From assembly GCA_052246295.1 (NCBI GenBank), contig JBQQCO010000007.1: a stretch of 64,000 nt of DNA. One strand, 5' to 3'. Source of the DNA: Piscibacillus sp052246295 (GTDB lineage Bacteria > Bacillota > Bacilli > Bacillales > Alkalibacillaceae). Positions 35,389 through 44,329 of the stretch are shown here, in pieces. Position numbers and translations under genes: made by a program. Positions within the stretch are counted from its first letter, which is position 1. Every line of letters starts with the position of its first letter. The notes beneath the pieces were generated by a model. The model was given only the letters and a program-made list of their open reading frames with translations, made no database searches and was not told where the DNA came from.

Positions 35389-37227
35389 TTACATAATTCG
35401 TTTAAACATCCGTTGTAGTTCATACTCACTAAAGTGTATCACAATAGGCCTTCCATGCGGACAAGTAAATGGGTCTTGGCAGGTTCTAAGTTCATTTAGT
35501 AGATAATCCATCTCTTGATGATTTAAGTAATGATTAGCCTTAATCGACCTTTTACAAGACATTAAAATTGCCGCTTCTTCTCTAATCTTTTCAATATCGA
35601 TATTACGACCATCTACTAATTCGTCGACCATATCTCGAATAATTTGTTCTTCTTCACCTTCAGGGAACCAACTAGGATATGCTCGCACGATATAACTATA
35701 ATCTCCAAAATTTTCTAAGAATAAACCTACACGCTCAAAAGTTTCTTTATTTTCCTCAATAATGATTGACTCTTTACTCGTAAACTCGAAGTTTAAAGGT
35801 ACGGATAACTCCTGCACCTCATTAACAGGATTTCCGAGCTTCTTTTTGAAATATTCGTATTTAATGCGCTCTTGAGCAGCATGTTGATCAATCATATAAA
35901 GACCTTTATCATTTTGAGCTAATATATATGTTCCGTGAAGCTGACCAATTGGATACATGACAGGCATACGTTCTTCTACAACTGACTCTTCTTCCGCTTC
36001 TGTAAAGTTCGGCTCTTCAGGATTTTTGGTGTTCTCAATCGCGCTTTGATGATTTTCTTGAATGAGTTCCCTTTTGGGGGAAGGGTCATTAAAAACTTCA
36101 TTAACCTTAAACCCATGATTAAGATCTTCAAGGTGCTCACGTTCCTCTTTTTGTTTGTTTTTATAATCAAGTGGGTCAAATGATAAGACTGTCTGCTCAG
36201 ACTTAGGTTTTTCTATTTTTGCGCCAGAAGGAATAAGAGTTTGTTTGTGAAGAGCATCATAGACTGTCTGTTTTACAATTTCAAATAATTCTTTCTCCTT
36301 ACTAAAGCGAACCTCCGTTTTAGCAGGGTGCACATTCACATCAACCAAATAAGGGTCCATATTCATTTGTAGTACAACGATCGGATACCTTCCAATAGGA
36401 AGAAAAGTATGATAACCGTCCAGTATTGCCTTGTTAATAGCAGGATTTTTAATAAAGCGTCCATTCACAATTAACGAGATAAAATTACGATTAGAACGTG
36501 TGATTTCTGGTTTTGCAATATAGCCCTTAACGTTATAATCTAATGAATCATTTTCTATATTAACCATATTCTGAGCAATCTTTTTACCATAGATTTGTTG
36601 GATTACTTGTAATAGATTTCCGTTTCCAGGTGTGAAAAAGATTCTTTTCCCATTATGATAGCATTCAAATCTTATATTAGGATGTGAGAGTGCCATTTTA
36701 TTAATGGTGTCGGTAATATGCCCTAACTCTGTGTGAATTGTTTTAAGATACTTCAGTCTTGCAGGTGTATTATAAAATAAATTTTCTACACTAATCTCAG
36801 TTCCTTTTCGCTTAGTATGCTTTTGGATGTCTTGAATTTTACCACCATGAACCACTATTTCAGTTCCAGATTGGTGGCCAGTCGACGTTTTTAACGTCAA
36901 TTGGCTTACAGAAGCAATACTAGCTAGCGCCTCTCCTCTGAAACCTAATGTTTTAACACGAAACAAATCAAATTCATCGATAATTTTACTTGTAGCATGA
37001 CGAAAGAAGGCCTTTTCACAATCATCTGGTTCTATACCATCACCATCATCAATCACCTTTATTGAACGTAGCCCCGCTTCTTCTAGCTCAATTTTAATCC
37101 ATTGACTATTTGCATCCACGCTATTTTCAAGTAGCTCTTTCACAACTGATGCTGGTCGCTCTACTACTTCACCGGCAGCAATCTTGTTGGACAAATCATC
37201 AGGTAATTGAACAATTTTCCCCATCAT
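35389..37227 (-). CDS. mutL: DNA mismatch repair protein MutL
   Basis: A 612-aa MutL. The N-terminal GHKL ATPase has KIAAGEVVERPASVVKELLENS and GFRGEALASI. The C-terminal domain carries the endonuclease metal motif DQHAAQERIKYE (DQHAX2EX4E), so it is the nicking type found in bacteria without MutH, with CPHGRP at the end. A low-complexity linker spans about 340-420. It follows mutS by 9 bases. Confidence 0.96.
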   Translation of the reverse strand: MMGKIVQLPDDLSNKIAAGEVVERPASVVKELLENSVDANSQWIKIELEEAGLRSIKVIDDGDGIEPDDCEKAFFRHATSKIIDEFDLFRVKTLGFRGEALASIASVSQLTLKTSTGHQSGTEIVVHGGKIQDIQKHTKRKGTEISVENLFYNTPARLKYLKTIHTELGHITDTINKMALSHPNIRFECYHNGKRIFFTPGNGNLLQVIQQIYGKKIAQNMVNIENDSLDYNVKGYIAKPEITRSNRNFISLIVNGRFIKNPAINKAILDGYHTFLPIGRYPIVVLQMNMDPYLVDVNVHPAKTEVRFSKEKELFEIVKQTVYDALHKQTLIPSGAKIEKPKSEQTVLSFDPLDYKNKQKEEREHLEDLNHGFKVNEVFNDPSPKRELIQENHQSAIENTKNPEEPNFTEAEEESVVEERMPVMYPIGQLHGTYILAQNDKGLYMIDQHAAQERIKYEYFKKKLGNPVNEVQELSVPLNFEFTSKESIIIEENKETFERVGLFLENFGDYSYIVRAYPSWFPEGEEEQIIRDMVDELVDGRNIDIEKIREEAAILMSCKRSIKANHYLNHQEMDYLLNELRTCQDPFTCPHGRPIVIHFSEYELQRMFKRIM

Positions 37228-37236
37228 TAGCCTCCT

Positions 37237-39783
37237 TTAGTCCAACTTCTTTTTCAATTCATATAAGAAGTTCATAGCATCCATAGGTGTCATGTTCATT
37301 AAATTTACACCTTGTAACTCATTGATCACATCAACATTCTTCTGTATTGGTGGTTGATCATTAGTTTCAAATAAAGTTAACTGTTCATCACTTGAGCTTT
37401 GTTCTCTAAGTGCACTGGTTGCTTCATAAGTCTCAAGAAGATAATTAGCGCGATTGATAATATCATCAGGTAAATGTGCTAGCTTTGCAACGTGTACACC
37501 ATAGCTTTTATCTGCTTTTCCCTCTTTTATATGATGTAAGAACACAACCTCACCATCATGCTCATCAACCTCTACATGAACATTCGTTAACTGACTTAAG
37601 GATTCTTCTAAAGCTGTCAGTTCATGATAGTGCGTAGAAAAGAGAGTTTTAGCACCGATTTGGTCATGTATATACTCAACAATAGATTGCGCTAAAGCCA
37701 TGCCATCATAAGTGCTTGTCCCTCTACCAATCTCATCAAACAGGATTAAGCTATGTTGTGTGGCATTTTTAACGGCATGCTCTGCTTCTAACATTTCTAC
37801 CATGAATGTACTTTGACCTGAAACTAAATCGTCCGCAGCTCCAATTCTAGTGAAAATTTGATCAAATACTGGCAGCTCAGCAAATTTAGCTGGTACAAAA
37901 CAACCAATTTGAGACATAATGACAATTAACCCAAGCTGCCTCATATATGTACTTTTACCTGCCATATTTGGACCAGTAATAAGTAGTACATTGGTGTTCT
38001 CATCAAGGTTAAAATTGTTAGGAACAAATTCATCTTTCATGACTTTTTCTACTACTGGATGGCGTGCATCTTCAATATTCACAACATGAGAATCTACAAT
38101 ATTCGGTTTAACATAATTATTTGTTTCACTAACATTAGCAAAGCTTAACAAAACATCTAATTGACTAATGCGTTCAGCTAATAACTGTAGCGATGGAATG
38201 TAATCCTTCATTTGATCTCTGATTGCAATGAACAGTTCATACTCTAGTTCAACACTGCGGTCGTTTGCCTCTAATATAAGTCGCTCTTTTTCTTTAAGTT
38301 CAGGCGTAATATAACGCTCGGCATTCGTAAGTGTTTGCTTTCGTTCATATCTTGATAAATCAACGTTGGACAAGTTAGCTTTTGTAACCTCTATATAATA
38401 GCCAAACACTTTGTTATAACCGACTTTAAGAGATTTAATCCCTGTTCGTTGTCTTTCTTCAGCTTCTAAATTGGCAACCCATGCTTTACCATTCCTAGAT
38501 GCTTCTCTATATTGATCTAATTGTTCATGGTATCCATCTTTTATAATACCGCCTTCAGTGATTGATATAGGAGGGTCTTCTGCAATACCAACATCTAAAA
38601 GTTTATAAACATCTTCATAGGGTTTAAGCTCAGGTAATAGATTTTTAATTGTAGATTCATCAATTTGAGCCAGGATATGTTGAACATTCGGTAAAGAACT
38701 TAAAGACCTTTTTAACTGCAGTAAGTCACGTGCATTCACATTACCATAAGAGATTCTTCCAGCCAGTCTTTCAATATCATACATCTCTTTTAGAGCTTCT
38801 TTAAGTTCTTCTCTTTCAAAAAAGTGGCTCATCAATGCTTCGACCTGTTGATGACGCTTTTCAATAACTGACTTAGATAATAATGGGCGATCAATCCATT
38901 TCTTTAATTTCCTAGCTCCCATAGCTGTTGCCGTTTGATCTAAGACTGATAATAATGTACCTTTCTTAGATTTATCACGGATTGATTCCATTAGCTCTAG
39001 ATTACGTTTCGAATACAAATCCAATTTCATATAATGAGCTAACTCTACATATTCAACCTTTTGCAAATGTAATAGAAAACGCTTTTGCGACTTAAAGATG
39101 TATTGAAATACTCTACCGAATCCCTTAATTAATCTATCATCTTCTAAACCGTCAACTAAATACTGATATTCAGAAGGGATATCATTACCATCTTCTATAG
39201 AAATGGTAGCGTTTAGATAATGAGCTAATTCTTCTTTAGACTGATCATCAACATCACTAGGAACAACTATTTCCCTTACTGGCCTATTATATAGTTCACT
39301 AATGACATCTTTGAATTCACGTTCTATTAAACTGACGAAGCTTTCACCGGTTGATAAATCAACATAAGATATAACGAAATTCTCTTGTGTTGGTGTAATC
39401 GAAGCAATAAAGTTGTTTTCCTCTTCAGTCAACATACTCCCTTCCATAATCGTTCCTGGAGTAATCACTTGGACAACTTCTCTCTTTACTACACCTTTAG
39501 CAGTTTTGGGGTCTTCTACTTGCTCACAAATTGCAACTTTATACCCTTTTTCAATTAATGTTTTAATATAACGCTCTGCAGAGTGATAAGGAACCCCGCA
39601 CATCGGAATCTTTTCGTCTCCCCCATCTCGTTGGGTTAACGTAATTTCTAATTCTTTAGCCGCCTTTAAAGCATCATCAAAGAACATTTCATAGAAATCA
39701 CCTAGTCGAAAGAATAAAAAGGAATCTTTATGTTCTTTTTTAATTTGTATATATTGTTTCATCATTGGCGTGTACTTTGCCAT
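37237..39783 (-). CDS. mutS: DNA mismatch repair protein MutS
   Basis: An 848-aa mismatch sensor. The mismatch wedge lies in FFRLGDFYEMFFDDA (F-x-E near residue 37). The ATPase has GPNMAGKSTYMRQ, the signature RIGAADDLVSGQSTFMVEM and Walker B LILFDEIGRGTSTYDG. The C-terminal TLFETND region holds the beta-clamp-binding type motif. First gene of mutS-mutL-miaA-hfq. Confidence 0.97.
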   Translation of the reverse strand: MAKYTPMMKQYIQIKKEHKDSFLFFRLGDFYEMFFDDALKAAKELEITLTQRDGGDEKIPMCGVPYHSAERYIKTLIEKGYKVAICEQVEDPKTAKGVVKREVVQVITPGTIMEGSMLTEEENNFIASITPTQENFVISYVDLSTGESFVSLIEREFKDVISELYNRPVREIVVPSDVDDQSKEELAHYLNATISIEDGNDIPSEYQYLVDGLEDDRLIKGFGRVFQYIFKSQKRFLLHLQKVEYVELAHYMKLDLYSKRNLELMESIRDKSKKGTLLSVLDQTATAMGARKLKKWIDRPLLSKSVIEKRHQQVEALMSHFFEREELKEALKEMYDIERLAGRISYGNVNARDLLQLKRSLSSLPNVQHILAQIDESTIKNLLPELKPYEDVYKLLDVGIAEDPPISITEGGIIKDGYHEQLDQYREASRNGKAWVANLEAEERQRTGIKSLKVGYNKVFGYYIEVTKANLSNVDLSRYERKQTLTNAERYITPELKEKERLILEANDRSVELEYELFIAIRDQMKDYIPSLQLLAERISQLDVLLSFANVSETNNYVKPNIVDSHVVNIEDARHPVVEKVMKDEFVPNNFNLDENTNVLLITGPNMAGKSTYMRQLGLIVIMSQIGCFVPAKFAELPVFDQIFTRIGAADDLVSGQSTFMVEMLEAEHAVKNATQHSLILFDEIGRGTSTYDGMALAQSIVEYIHDQIGAKTLFSTHYHELTALEESLSQLTNVHVEVDEHDGEVVFLHHIKEGKADKSYGVHVAKLAHLPDDIINRANYLLETYEATSALREQSSSDEQLTLFETNDQPPIQKNVDVINELQGVNLMNMTPMDAMNFLYELKKKLD

Positions 39784-39819
39784 GGTTATGTATCCCCCAA
39801 TTAAATATGTCTACTCGTC

Positions 39820-39844
39820 ATTATAGCATACGTTTTCGACAAAA
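39820..39844 (-). promoter_or_regulatory. mutS promoter with an embedded Spo0A-box match
   Basis: On the minus strand an extended -10 (TGC-TATAAT; TATAAT at 39820-39825) stands 37 bases before the mutS ATG. Just upstream is TTTTGTCGAA (39835-39844), an exact 0A box. Its position between -35 and -10 would suit repression. No strong -35 is seen. Confidence 0.45.
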
Positions 39845-39877
39845 TTCATCGAGAGAATGCGTTTTTAATAAAACAAA

Positions 39878-39900
39878 AAAGGCTGAGTAACTCAGCCTTT
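39878..39900 (-). terminator. Terminator after cotE
   Basis: A perfect 10-bp stem (AAAGGCTGAG with CTCAGCCTTT, 3-base loop) abuts the cotE stop; the minus strand continues TTTTGTTT. Confidence 0.85.
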
Positions 39901-40428
39901 TTAGTCTTTATCTACATCAATTTCAGCTAATTCTGCTTCTAGATCATCGAAGTCGAAATCATCTTCATCAAAACCGTTCGGCTCAATTTTAGCCCATACT
40001 TTAGTTTCTCCAATAATGTCTACTACGAATTCTCTTTCTAACTCAACTTTTACCTTACCACTATCGTCGATTGTACACTCTAATGTGTTAGGTTGTTGAG
40101 TTGCTCGAGCTACAACATCGAAGCTATTCGAGATACATTTATCGTCCTTCATAACAATTGGCACTTTATCAACGTATTGTTTTCTCTCTGTAACAACCTC
40201 TGTTTTAGTGTTATTACTATGAGAATACCAAACGTTAATGTCGTATGCTCCTGTTATTTCGACAATGCGCCCTTTCTTCTTAGCCTCATACTGATGATTA
40301 ATTACCCAGCATCCTAGAATACTAGTTGGTCTATGGTTTGGGGTCACCATATGAAGAGTTTCTGTAAACTTTTTACCTTTACCACAAACCGCCTTCGTAA
40401 TAATTTCGCGATATTCGCGGTCGAACAT
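39901..40428 (-). CDS. cotE: Outer spore coat morphogenetic protein CotE
   Basis: A 175-aa protein that organises the outer spore coat. It shows REYREIITKAVCGKGKKF at the N-terminus, SILGCWVINHQYEAKK, DINVWYSHSNNTKTEVVTERKQYVD, and an acidic C-terminal tail (DEDDFDFDDLEAELAEID). Start ATG 40428 follows AAAGGAGGAGG; the frame opens nine codons earlier through that site, which is rejected. The neighbours mutS and ricA are as in B. subtilis. Confidence 0.95.
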   Translation of the reverse strand: MFDREYREIITKAVCGKGKKFTETLHMVTPNHRPTSILGCWVINHQYEAKKKGRIVEITGAYDINVWYSHSNNTKTEVVTERKQYVDKVPIVMKDDKCISNSFDVVARATQQPNTLECTIDDSGKVKVELEREFVVDIIGETKVWAKIEPNGFDEDDFDFDDLEAELAEIDVDKD

Positions 40429-40622
40429 GCCTGATCCTCCTCCTTTGTTAGCCAATGTATTTTATGCAAAATAGGTATTTGTTGTGATTCTTGGCCGCGA
40501 TGTTTTATGTTTCATATTCATTCATATGTAAATGCCCAATAATGTGTTAATCAATTTTATGAATACGACCTTATAAAAAGAAAAGATGTGAAGAAGATGA
40601 ATGGTTAGTTTAAGAAGCGATT

Positions 40623-40778
40623 ACGTAGTCAAAATGCGAAGGCTCCTACAGGAAGAGCATGAGCTGAAAATCACGCCAAACAAACGGGAGTGAGTTTGGA
40701 GAAGTTGAAGCATTGCCTGTGGAAAGCGAAGCATTTTGACGCAGATAATAATTTAACTAATGTTAGGAGTAACTTGAC
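40623..40778 (+). repeat. Intergenic repeat, copy C (about 155 bp)
   Basis: It lies in the 418-base gap between ricA and cotE. The left side has GTAGTCAAAATGCGA, the right side GAGTTTGGAGAAGTTGAAG then TGGAAAGCGAAGCATTTTGACG, and it ends GGAGTAACTTGAC. The same blocks, reversed, make up 8494-8822. TCAAAATGC and GCATTTTGA are inverted with respect to each other, so the element can fold back. It looks like a short-centre version of copy B. No ORF of note. The rest of the gap (40429-40622) holds only the cotE upstream region. Confidence 0.75.
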
Positions 40779-40794
40779 AATAAACTATCGAAGC

Positions 40795-40842
40795 TCAAAA
40801 AAGCCACCAGCTAAGTAATTCATTCTTAACTGGTGGCTTTTA
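40795..40842 (-). terminator. Terminator after ricA
   Basis: AAAAGCCACCAG pairs with CTGGTGGCTTTT, extended by TTAAG/CTTAA-like pairs, followed by T-rich sequence on the minus strand. Confidence 0.82.
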
Positions 40843-40846
40843 ACTA

Positions 40847-41269
40847 TTATAATGATTCTTCTTTTTCTGGTCCTCTGCCTGTTTCACCTTTTAATACGTT
40901 GCCACCCGTTTGACGGATAATTTCATCAGTTACTTCATTGGCAATCGTATTAGTCACTCGTTGTAAAATATCATTTACAACCACTTGAGATTCCTTAAAT
41001 TCTTGAACAATAGGAATTGCATCTAATTCAGCTTGTAAACGATCTAATTCTTCTTCAACGCGCTTTAAAGCTTCACCTTTACCATAGTGTTGAAGATTAA
41101 CAGCTTGCTTTTGTAATGCTTTAATCTTCTTAATGTGAGCTTGAACTTTATTATTTGAGTTTATTTTAATCTCTAAATCTTTAAAACGTTCAATTTCATC
41201 GATATGTGCTAATTTCTTAGCTAATTCCTTTGCTTCTTCAACAACTTGTTGTCTTGTGAATTCTGCCAT
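40847..41269 (-). CDS. ricA: RicA (YmcA), RNA-processing and biofilm/sporulation factor
   Basis: A 140-aa helical protein of the YlbF/YmcA family. In B. subtilis RicA forms the Y-complex with RicF and RicT, which works with RNase Y in mRNA maturation. Matching blocks: IKALQKQAVNLQHYGKGEALKRVE, IPIVQEFKESQVVVNDILQ and IIRQTGGNVLKGETG. There is no cysteine at all, while B. subtilis YmcA has one near the C-terminus linked to Fe-S binding. The ATG follows the miaB stop with no gap (TAA-ATG). Confidence 0.9.
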   Translation of the reverse strand: MAEFTRQQVVEEAKELAKKLAHIDEIERFKDLEIKINSNNKVQAHIKKIKALQKQAVNLQHYGKGEALKRVEEELDRLQAELDAIPIVQEFKESQVVVNDILQRVTNTIANEVTDEIIRQTGGNVLKGETGRGPEKEESL

Positions 41270-42853
41270 TTATATCACCTCTACTGGTTCAGCGACGGCT
41301 TCTTCAACCATTTCACCGTCTAGTGTCCACGTTTTAGTTTCTGTAACTTTAACATTAACGATTTGACCAACTGCTGATTTAGGTCCTACAAAGTTTACTA
41401 ATTTGCCACGCTCAGTGTAACCAGCTAGTTTCTCATCATTACTTTTACTTGTACCTTCTACTAGAACTTTAACAACTTTACCCTTATACTTCTCCATCGC
41501 TTCTTTAGAATACTGGTTTACAACTTCATTTAAACGATGCAGACGTTTCTTCTTAACATCTTCAGATACATTATCTTCAATACGTGCAGCAGGAGTACCA
41601 TCACGAGGAGAGAAGATAAATGTGTATGCCCCTTCAAAACCGACTTCATGGTAAAGTGAAATGGTTTCTTCAAATTGTTCTTCCGTTTCATTAGGGAATC
41701 CAACAATAATGTCAGTTGTTAAAGCTGCATTAGGGATTTGTTCCTTAATTTTTCTTACTAATTCTAAGTAGCTTTCACGAGTGTAACGGCGAGCCATTAC
41801 ACGTAAAACTTCAGAGCTACCTGATTGAACAGGTAAGTGAATATAAGGCATCAAGTTTCCACCCTTAGCAAGAACCTCAATTAAACGATCATCAAAATCT
41901 CTAGGGTGAGATGTCGTGAACTTAACTCTTGGAATATCAATTTTTCTAATTTCATCCATTAGGTCACCTAAACCATAGTCAATGTCTAAGTCTTTACCAT
42001 AAGCATTAACATTCTGACCTAATAAAGTAACTTCTTTATATCCTTGAGCTGCTAAGTGTCTTATTTCTTGAATAATATCTTCAGGTCGACGGCTTCGCTC
42101 TTTACCACGCGTATAAGGAACGATACAATAAGTACAGAACTTATCACAGCCGTACATAATATTAACCCATGCTTTAATTCTTCCTTCGCGACGTTTAGGA
42201 AGGTTTTCAATAATATCGCCCTCTTTTGACCACACCTCAACAACCATCTCTTTACTCATTAACGCGTTATAAACAAGCTGCGGAAGACGATGAATATTAT
42301 GTGTACCAAAGATTAAATCGACATATTGGTGTTTTTTAAGTATGCGATTAACGACTGATTCTTCTTGTGACATACAGCCACAAACCCCGATAATTAAATC
42401 TGGATTTTCACGTTTTAACGCTTTTAAGTGACCGATTTCACCAAACACCTTGTTTTCAGCATTTTCACGAATGGCACAAGTATTTAACAAAATGATGTCC
42501 GCTTCATTCTGATCTGTTGTCGCTTCATAACCCATTTCAGATAAAATACCTGACATGACTTCTGTGTCGTGCTCATTCATCTGACAACCATACGTTCTAA
42601 TTAAGAACTTCTTGCCATTACCTAATCCCTGAAATTGCTCTTCAATTTCGAAGTCATCATGATATTCAACTTCTTTTCTAAGTCGTTTCTTCGCTTTTTT
42701 CATATTAGGTGGTTCATATGTTGCTTCAAAGTACTTTAGAAAGTCATCTGATGTTTTCTCTTTAAGTCTTGATAAGTTATCCTGGTCGGATTTTACGTCC
42801 GATGAATCAACTTGATTAATTTGACTCTGTTCTTTCCTTTGCTTTTCGTTCAT
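41270..42853 (-). CDS. miaB: tRNA-2-methylthio-N6-dimethylallyladenosine synthase
   Basis: Radical-SAM methylthiotransferase acting on i6A37 made by MiaA. The 527-aa protein has three N-terminal cluster cysteines (RTYGCQMNEHD, LLNTCAIREN, GVCGCMSQE), the radical-SAM CxxxCxxC in YGCDKFCTYCIVPYTRG, and a C-terminal TRAM domain. Start ATG 42853 follows AAAGGAG; 32 codons further upstream are not conserved. Coupled directly to ricA. Confidence 0.95.
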   Translation of the reverse strand: MNEKQRKEQSQINQVDSSDVKSDQDNLSRLKEKTSDDFLKYFEATYEPPNMKKAKKRLRKEVEYHDDFEIEEQFQGLGNGKKFLIRTYGCQMNEHDTEVMSGILSEMGYEATTDQNEADIILLNTCAIRENAENKVFGEIGHLKALKRENPDLIIGVCGCMSQEESVVNRILKKHQYVDLIFGTHNIHRLPQLVYNALMSKEMVVEVWSKEGDIIENLPKRREGRIKAWVNIMYGCDKFCTYCIVPYTRGKERSRRPEDIIQEIRHLAAQGYKEVTLLGQNVNAYGKDLDIDYGLGDLMDEIRKIDIPRVKFTTSHPRDFDDRLIEVLAKGGNLMPYIHLPVQSGSSEVLRVMARRYTRESYLELVRKIKEQIPNAALTTDIIVGFPNETEEQFEETISLYHEVGFEGAYTFIFSPRDGTPAARIEDNVSEDVKKKRLHRLNEVVNQYSKEAMEKYKGKVVKVLVEGTSKSNDEKLAGYTERGKLVNFVGPKSAVGQIVNVKVTETKTWTLDGEMVEEAVAEPVEVI

Positions 42854-43011
42854 ATATTTATAACTCCTTTCAACCGAACTAAAGGACATAGACTTACCAT
42901 TATCCATTAATACAGTATAAATCCTACTAAGAATTTTAACAATACACAACTATTAAATCTAAAGAAATATACTAATTTTGTCATAAAAGATATGTAAATT
43001 AACACACAAAA

Positions 43012-43042
43012 AACGTTCAAACCCAAAATGGATTTGAACGTT
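43012..43042 (-). terminator. Terminator after spoVS
   Basis: A perfect 10-bp stem (AACGTTCAAA with TTTGAACGTT) and a T-run after it on the minus strand. Confidence 0.85.
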
Positions 43043-43054
43043 CGCTCTGTCTAA

Positions 43055-43315
43055 TTATCTCGGTTCAACAATTAATTTAATAGCTGTTCGTTCTTCTTGA
43101 TCAATCAAAATGTCCGTAAATGCTGGGATACAAATTAAGTCAACACCACTAGGAGCAACAAATCCTCTTGCAATCGCTACTGCTTTAACGGCTTGGTTAA
43201 GAGCACCCGCACCAATTGCTTGAATTTCTGCTGACCCACGCTCACGAAGAACATTCGCTAACGCACCAGCTACAGAGTTTGGATTTGACTTTGCTGAAAC
43301 TTTTAATATTTCCAT
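43055..43315 (-). CDS. spoVS: Stage V sporulation protein S
   Basis: An 86-aa Alba-like protein, almost identical in layout to the family: LKVSAKSNPNSVAGALANVLRERGSAEIQAIGAGALNQAVKAVAIARG. It is needed for normal sporulation progress and affects septation in B. subtilis. Located between miaB and ymdB, the usual place. Ribosome site AAGGAGG. Confidence 0.97.
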   Translation of the reverse strand: MEILKVSAKSNPNSVAGALANVLRERGSAEIQAIGAGALNQAVKAVAIARGFVAPSGVDLICIPAFTDILIDQEERTAIKLIVEPR

Positions 43316-43433
43316 TACTAGTTCCTCCTTAATTGACTATTATGGTTTCATAACTAATCTATTCAGCATTCTATGGTACTATTCCTTTTATTATGAACTA
43401 GTTTTCCGAAAAATTCAAATATTACAATAACAC

Positions 43434-44231
43434 CTAATTAAAATTAATGTGGTCAGCATTAATAAGAATTCTCTTTATATTCTTAGTTTTACCCGTTTGG
43501 TCATCAATTGAAACACTAATACCACTTAAAACTGTTCGCTCTGTTTCAGGCACTTCAAACCTTGCTGGTAAACCAGTCTTAAACTTTCGAATTATAGATT
43601 CCTTCTCCATTCCTAAGATACTATCGTAGGCACCGGTCATTCCGACATCAGTAATATACCCAGTTCCATTTGTTAAAATACGTTCATCTGAAGTTTGGAT
43701 ATGTGTATGTGTACCAACAACAGTTGAGACCTTTCCGTCTAAGTACCATCCCATCGCCTGTTTTTCACTCGTTGCTTCTGCATGAAAGTCTACGAATATT
43801 AAATTCGTTCTCTTTTTAGCTTCTTGTATCAATGAATCTATAACCTGAAATGGATCATCCAGAGGATTCATAAATGTACGCCCCATTAAATTAATAACAG
43901 CTATAGTCTTTTGTCTTTTCTTAATAAATTGTAAACCTGTTCCAGGTGTCCCTTCAGGGTAATTAGCTGGTCTCACGAGACGCTCTGCATCATCTATATA
44001 ATCAAAGATTTCTTTTTTATCCCAAGCATGATTACCTAACGTTATTACATCAGCACCCCACTCTAAAAACTGATGGTATAAATTTTTGGTCAAGCCTTTA
44101 CCATGAGCCGCATTTTCTCCATTAACAATCGTTAAATCTGCTTTATGTTGATCTTGTAAAGTAGATAAATTTTGTTTTAATGCTTGTCTTCCTGGTTTAC
44201 CTACAATATCACCTATAAATAAAATATTCAT
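43434..44231 (-). CDS. ymdB: Metallophosphodiesterase YmdB
   Basis: A 265-aa calcineurin-like phosphodiesterase. Metal-ligand motifs are in order: LFIGDIVGKPG, VNGENAAHGKG, TLGNHAWDKK and VVGTHTHIQTSD. In B. subtilis it hydrolyses 2',3'-cyclic nucleotides and affects biofilm and motility choice. It is 96 bases after rny, separated by a terminator. Confidence 0.93.
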   Translation of the reverse strand: MNILFIGDIVGKPGRQALKQNLSTLQDQHKADLTIVNGENAAHGKGLTKNLYHQFLEWGADVITLGNHAWDKKEIFDYIDDAERLVRPANYPEGTPGTGLQFIKKRQKTIAVINLMGRTFMNPLDDPFQVIDSLIQEAKKRTNLIFVDFHAEATSEKQAMGWYLDGKVSTVVGTHTHIQTSDERILTNGTGYITDVGMTGAYDSILGMEKESIIRKFKTGLPARFEVPETERTVLSGISVSIDDQTGKTKNIKRILINADHINFN

Positions 44232-44303
44232 ACATGTACCCTTTCTATTAATAGTCTTATGTATACGTAAATAGTTACATAATCACTGTTTAAAGTCAAA
44301 AAT

Positions 44304-44329
44304 AAAAACGGCTTATATAAGCCGTTTTT
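44304..44329 (-). terminator. Terminator overlapping the rny stop
   Basis: A perfect palindrome, AAAAACGGCTTAT with its complement, starts at the rny stop codon and carries U-rich sequence on the minus strand. Confidence 0.8.

Noticed and set aside
35373..35429. Longer miaA starting within mutL
   Set aside because: The extra 19 residues are not family-like and a ribosome site lies directly before GTG 35372.
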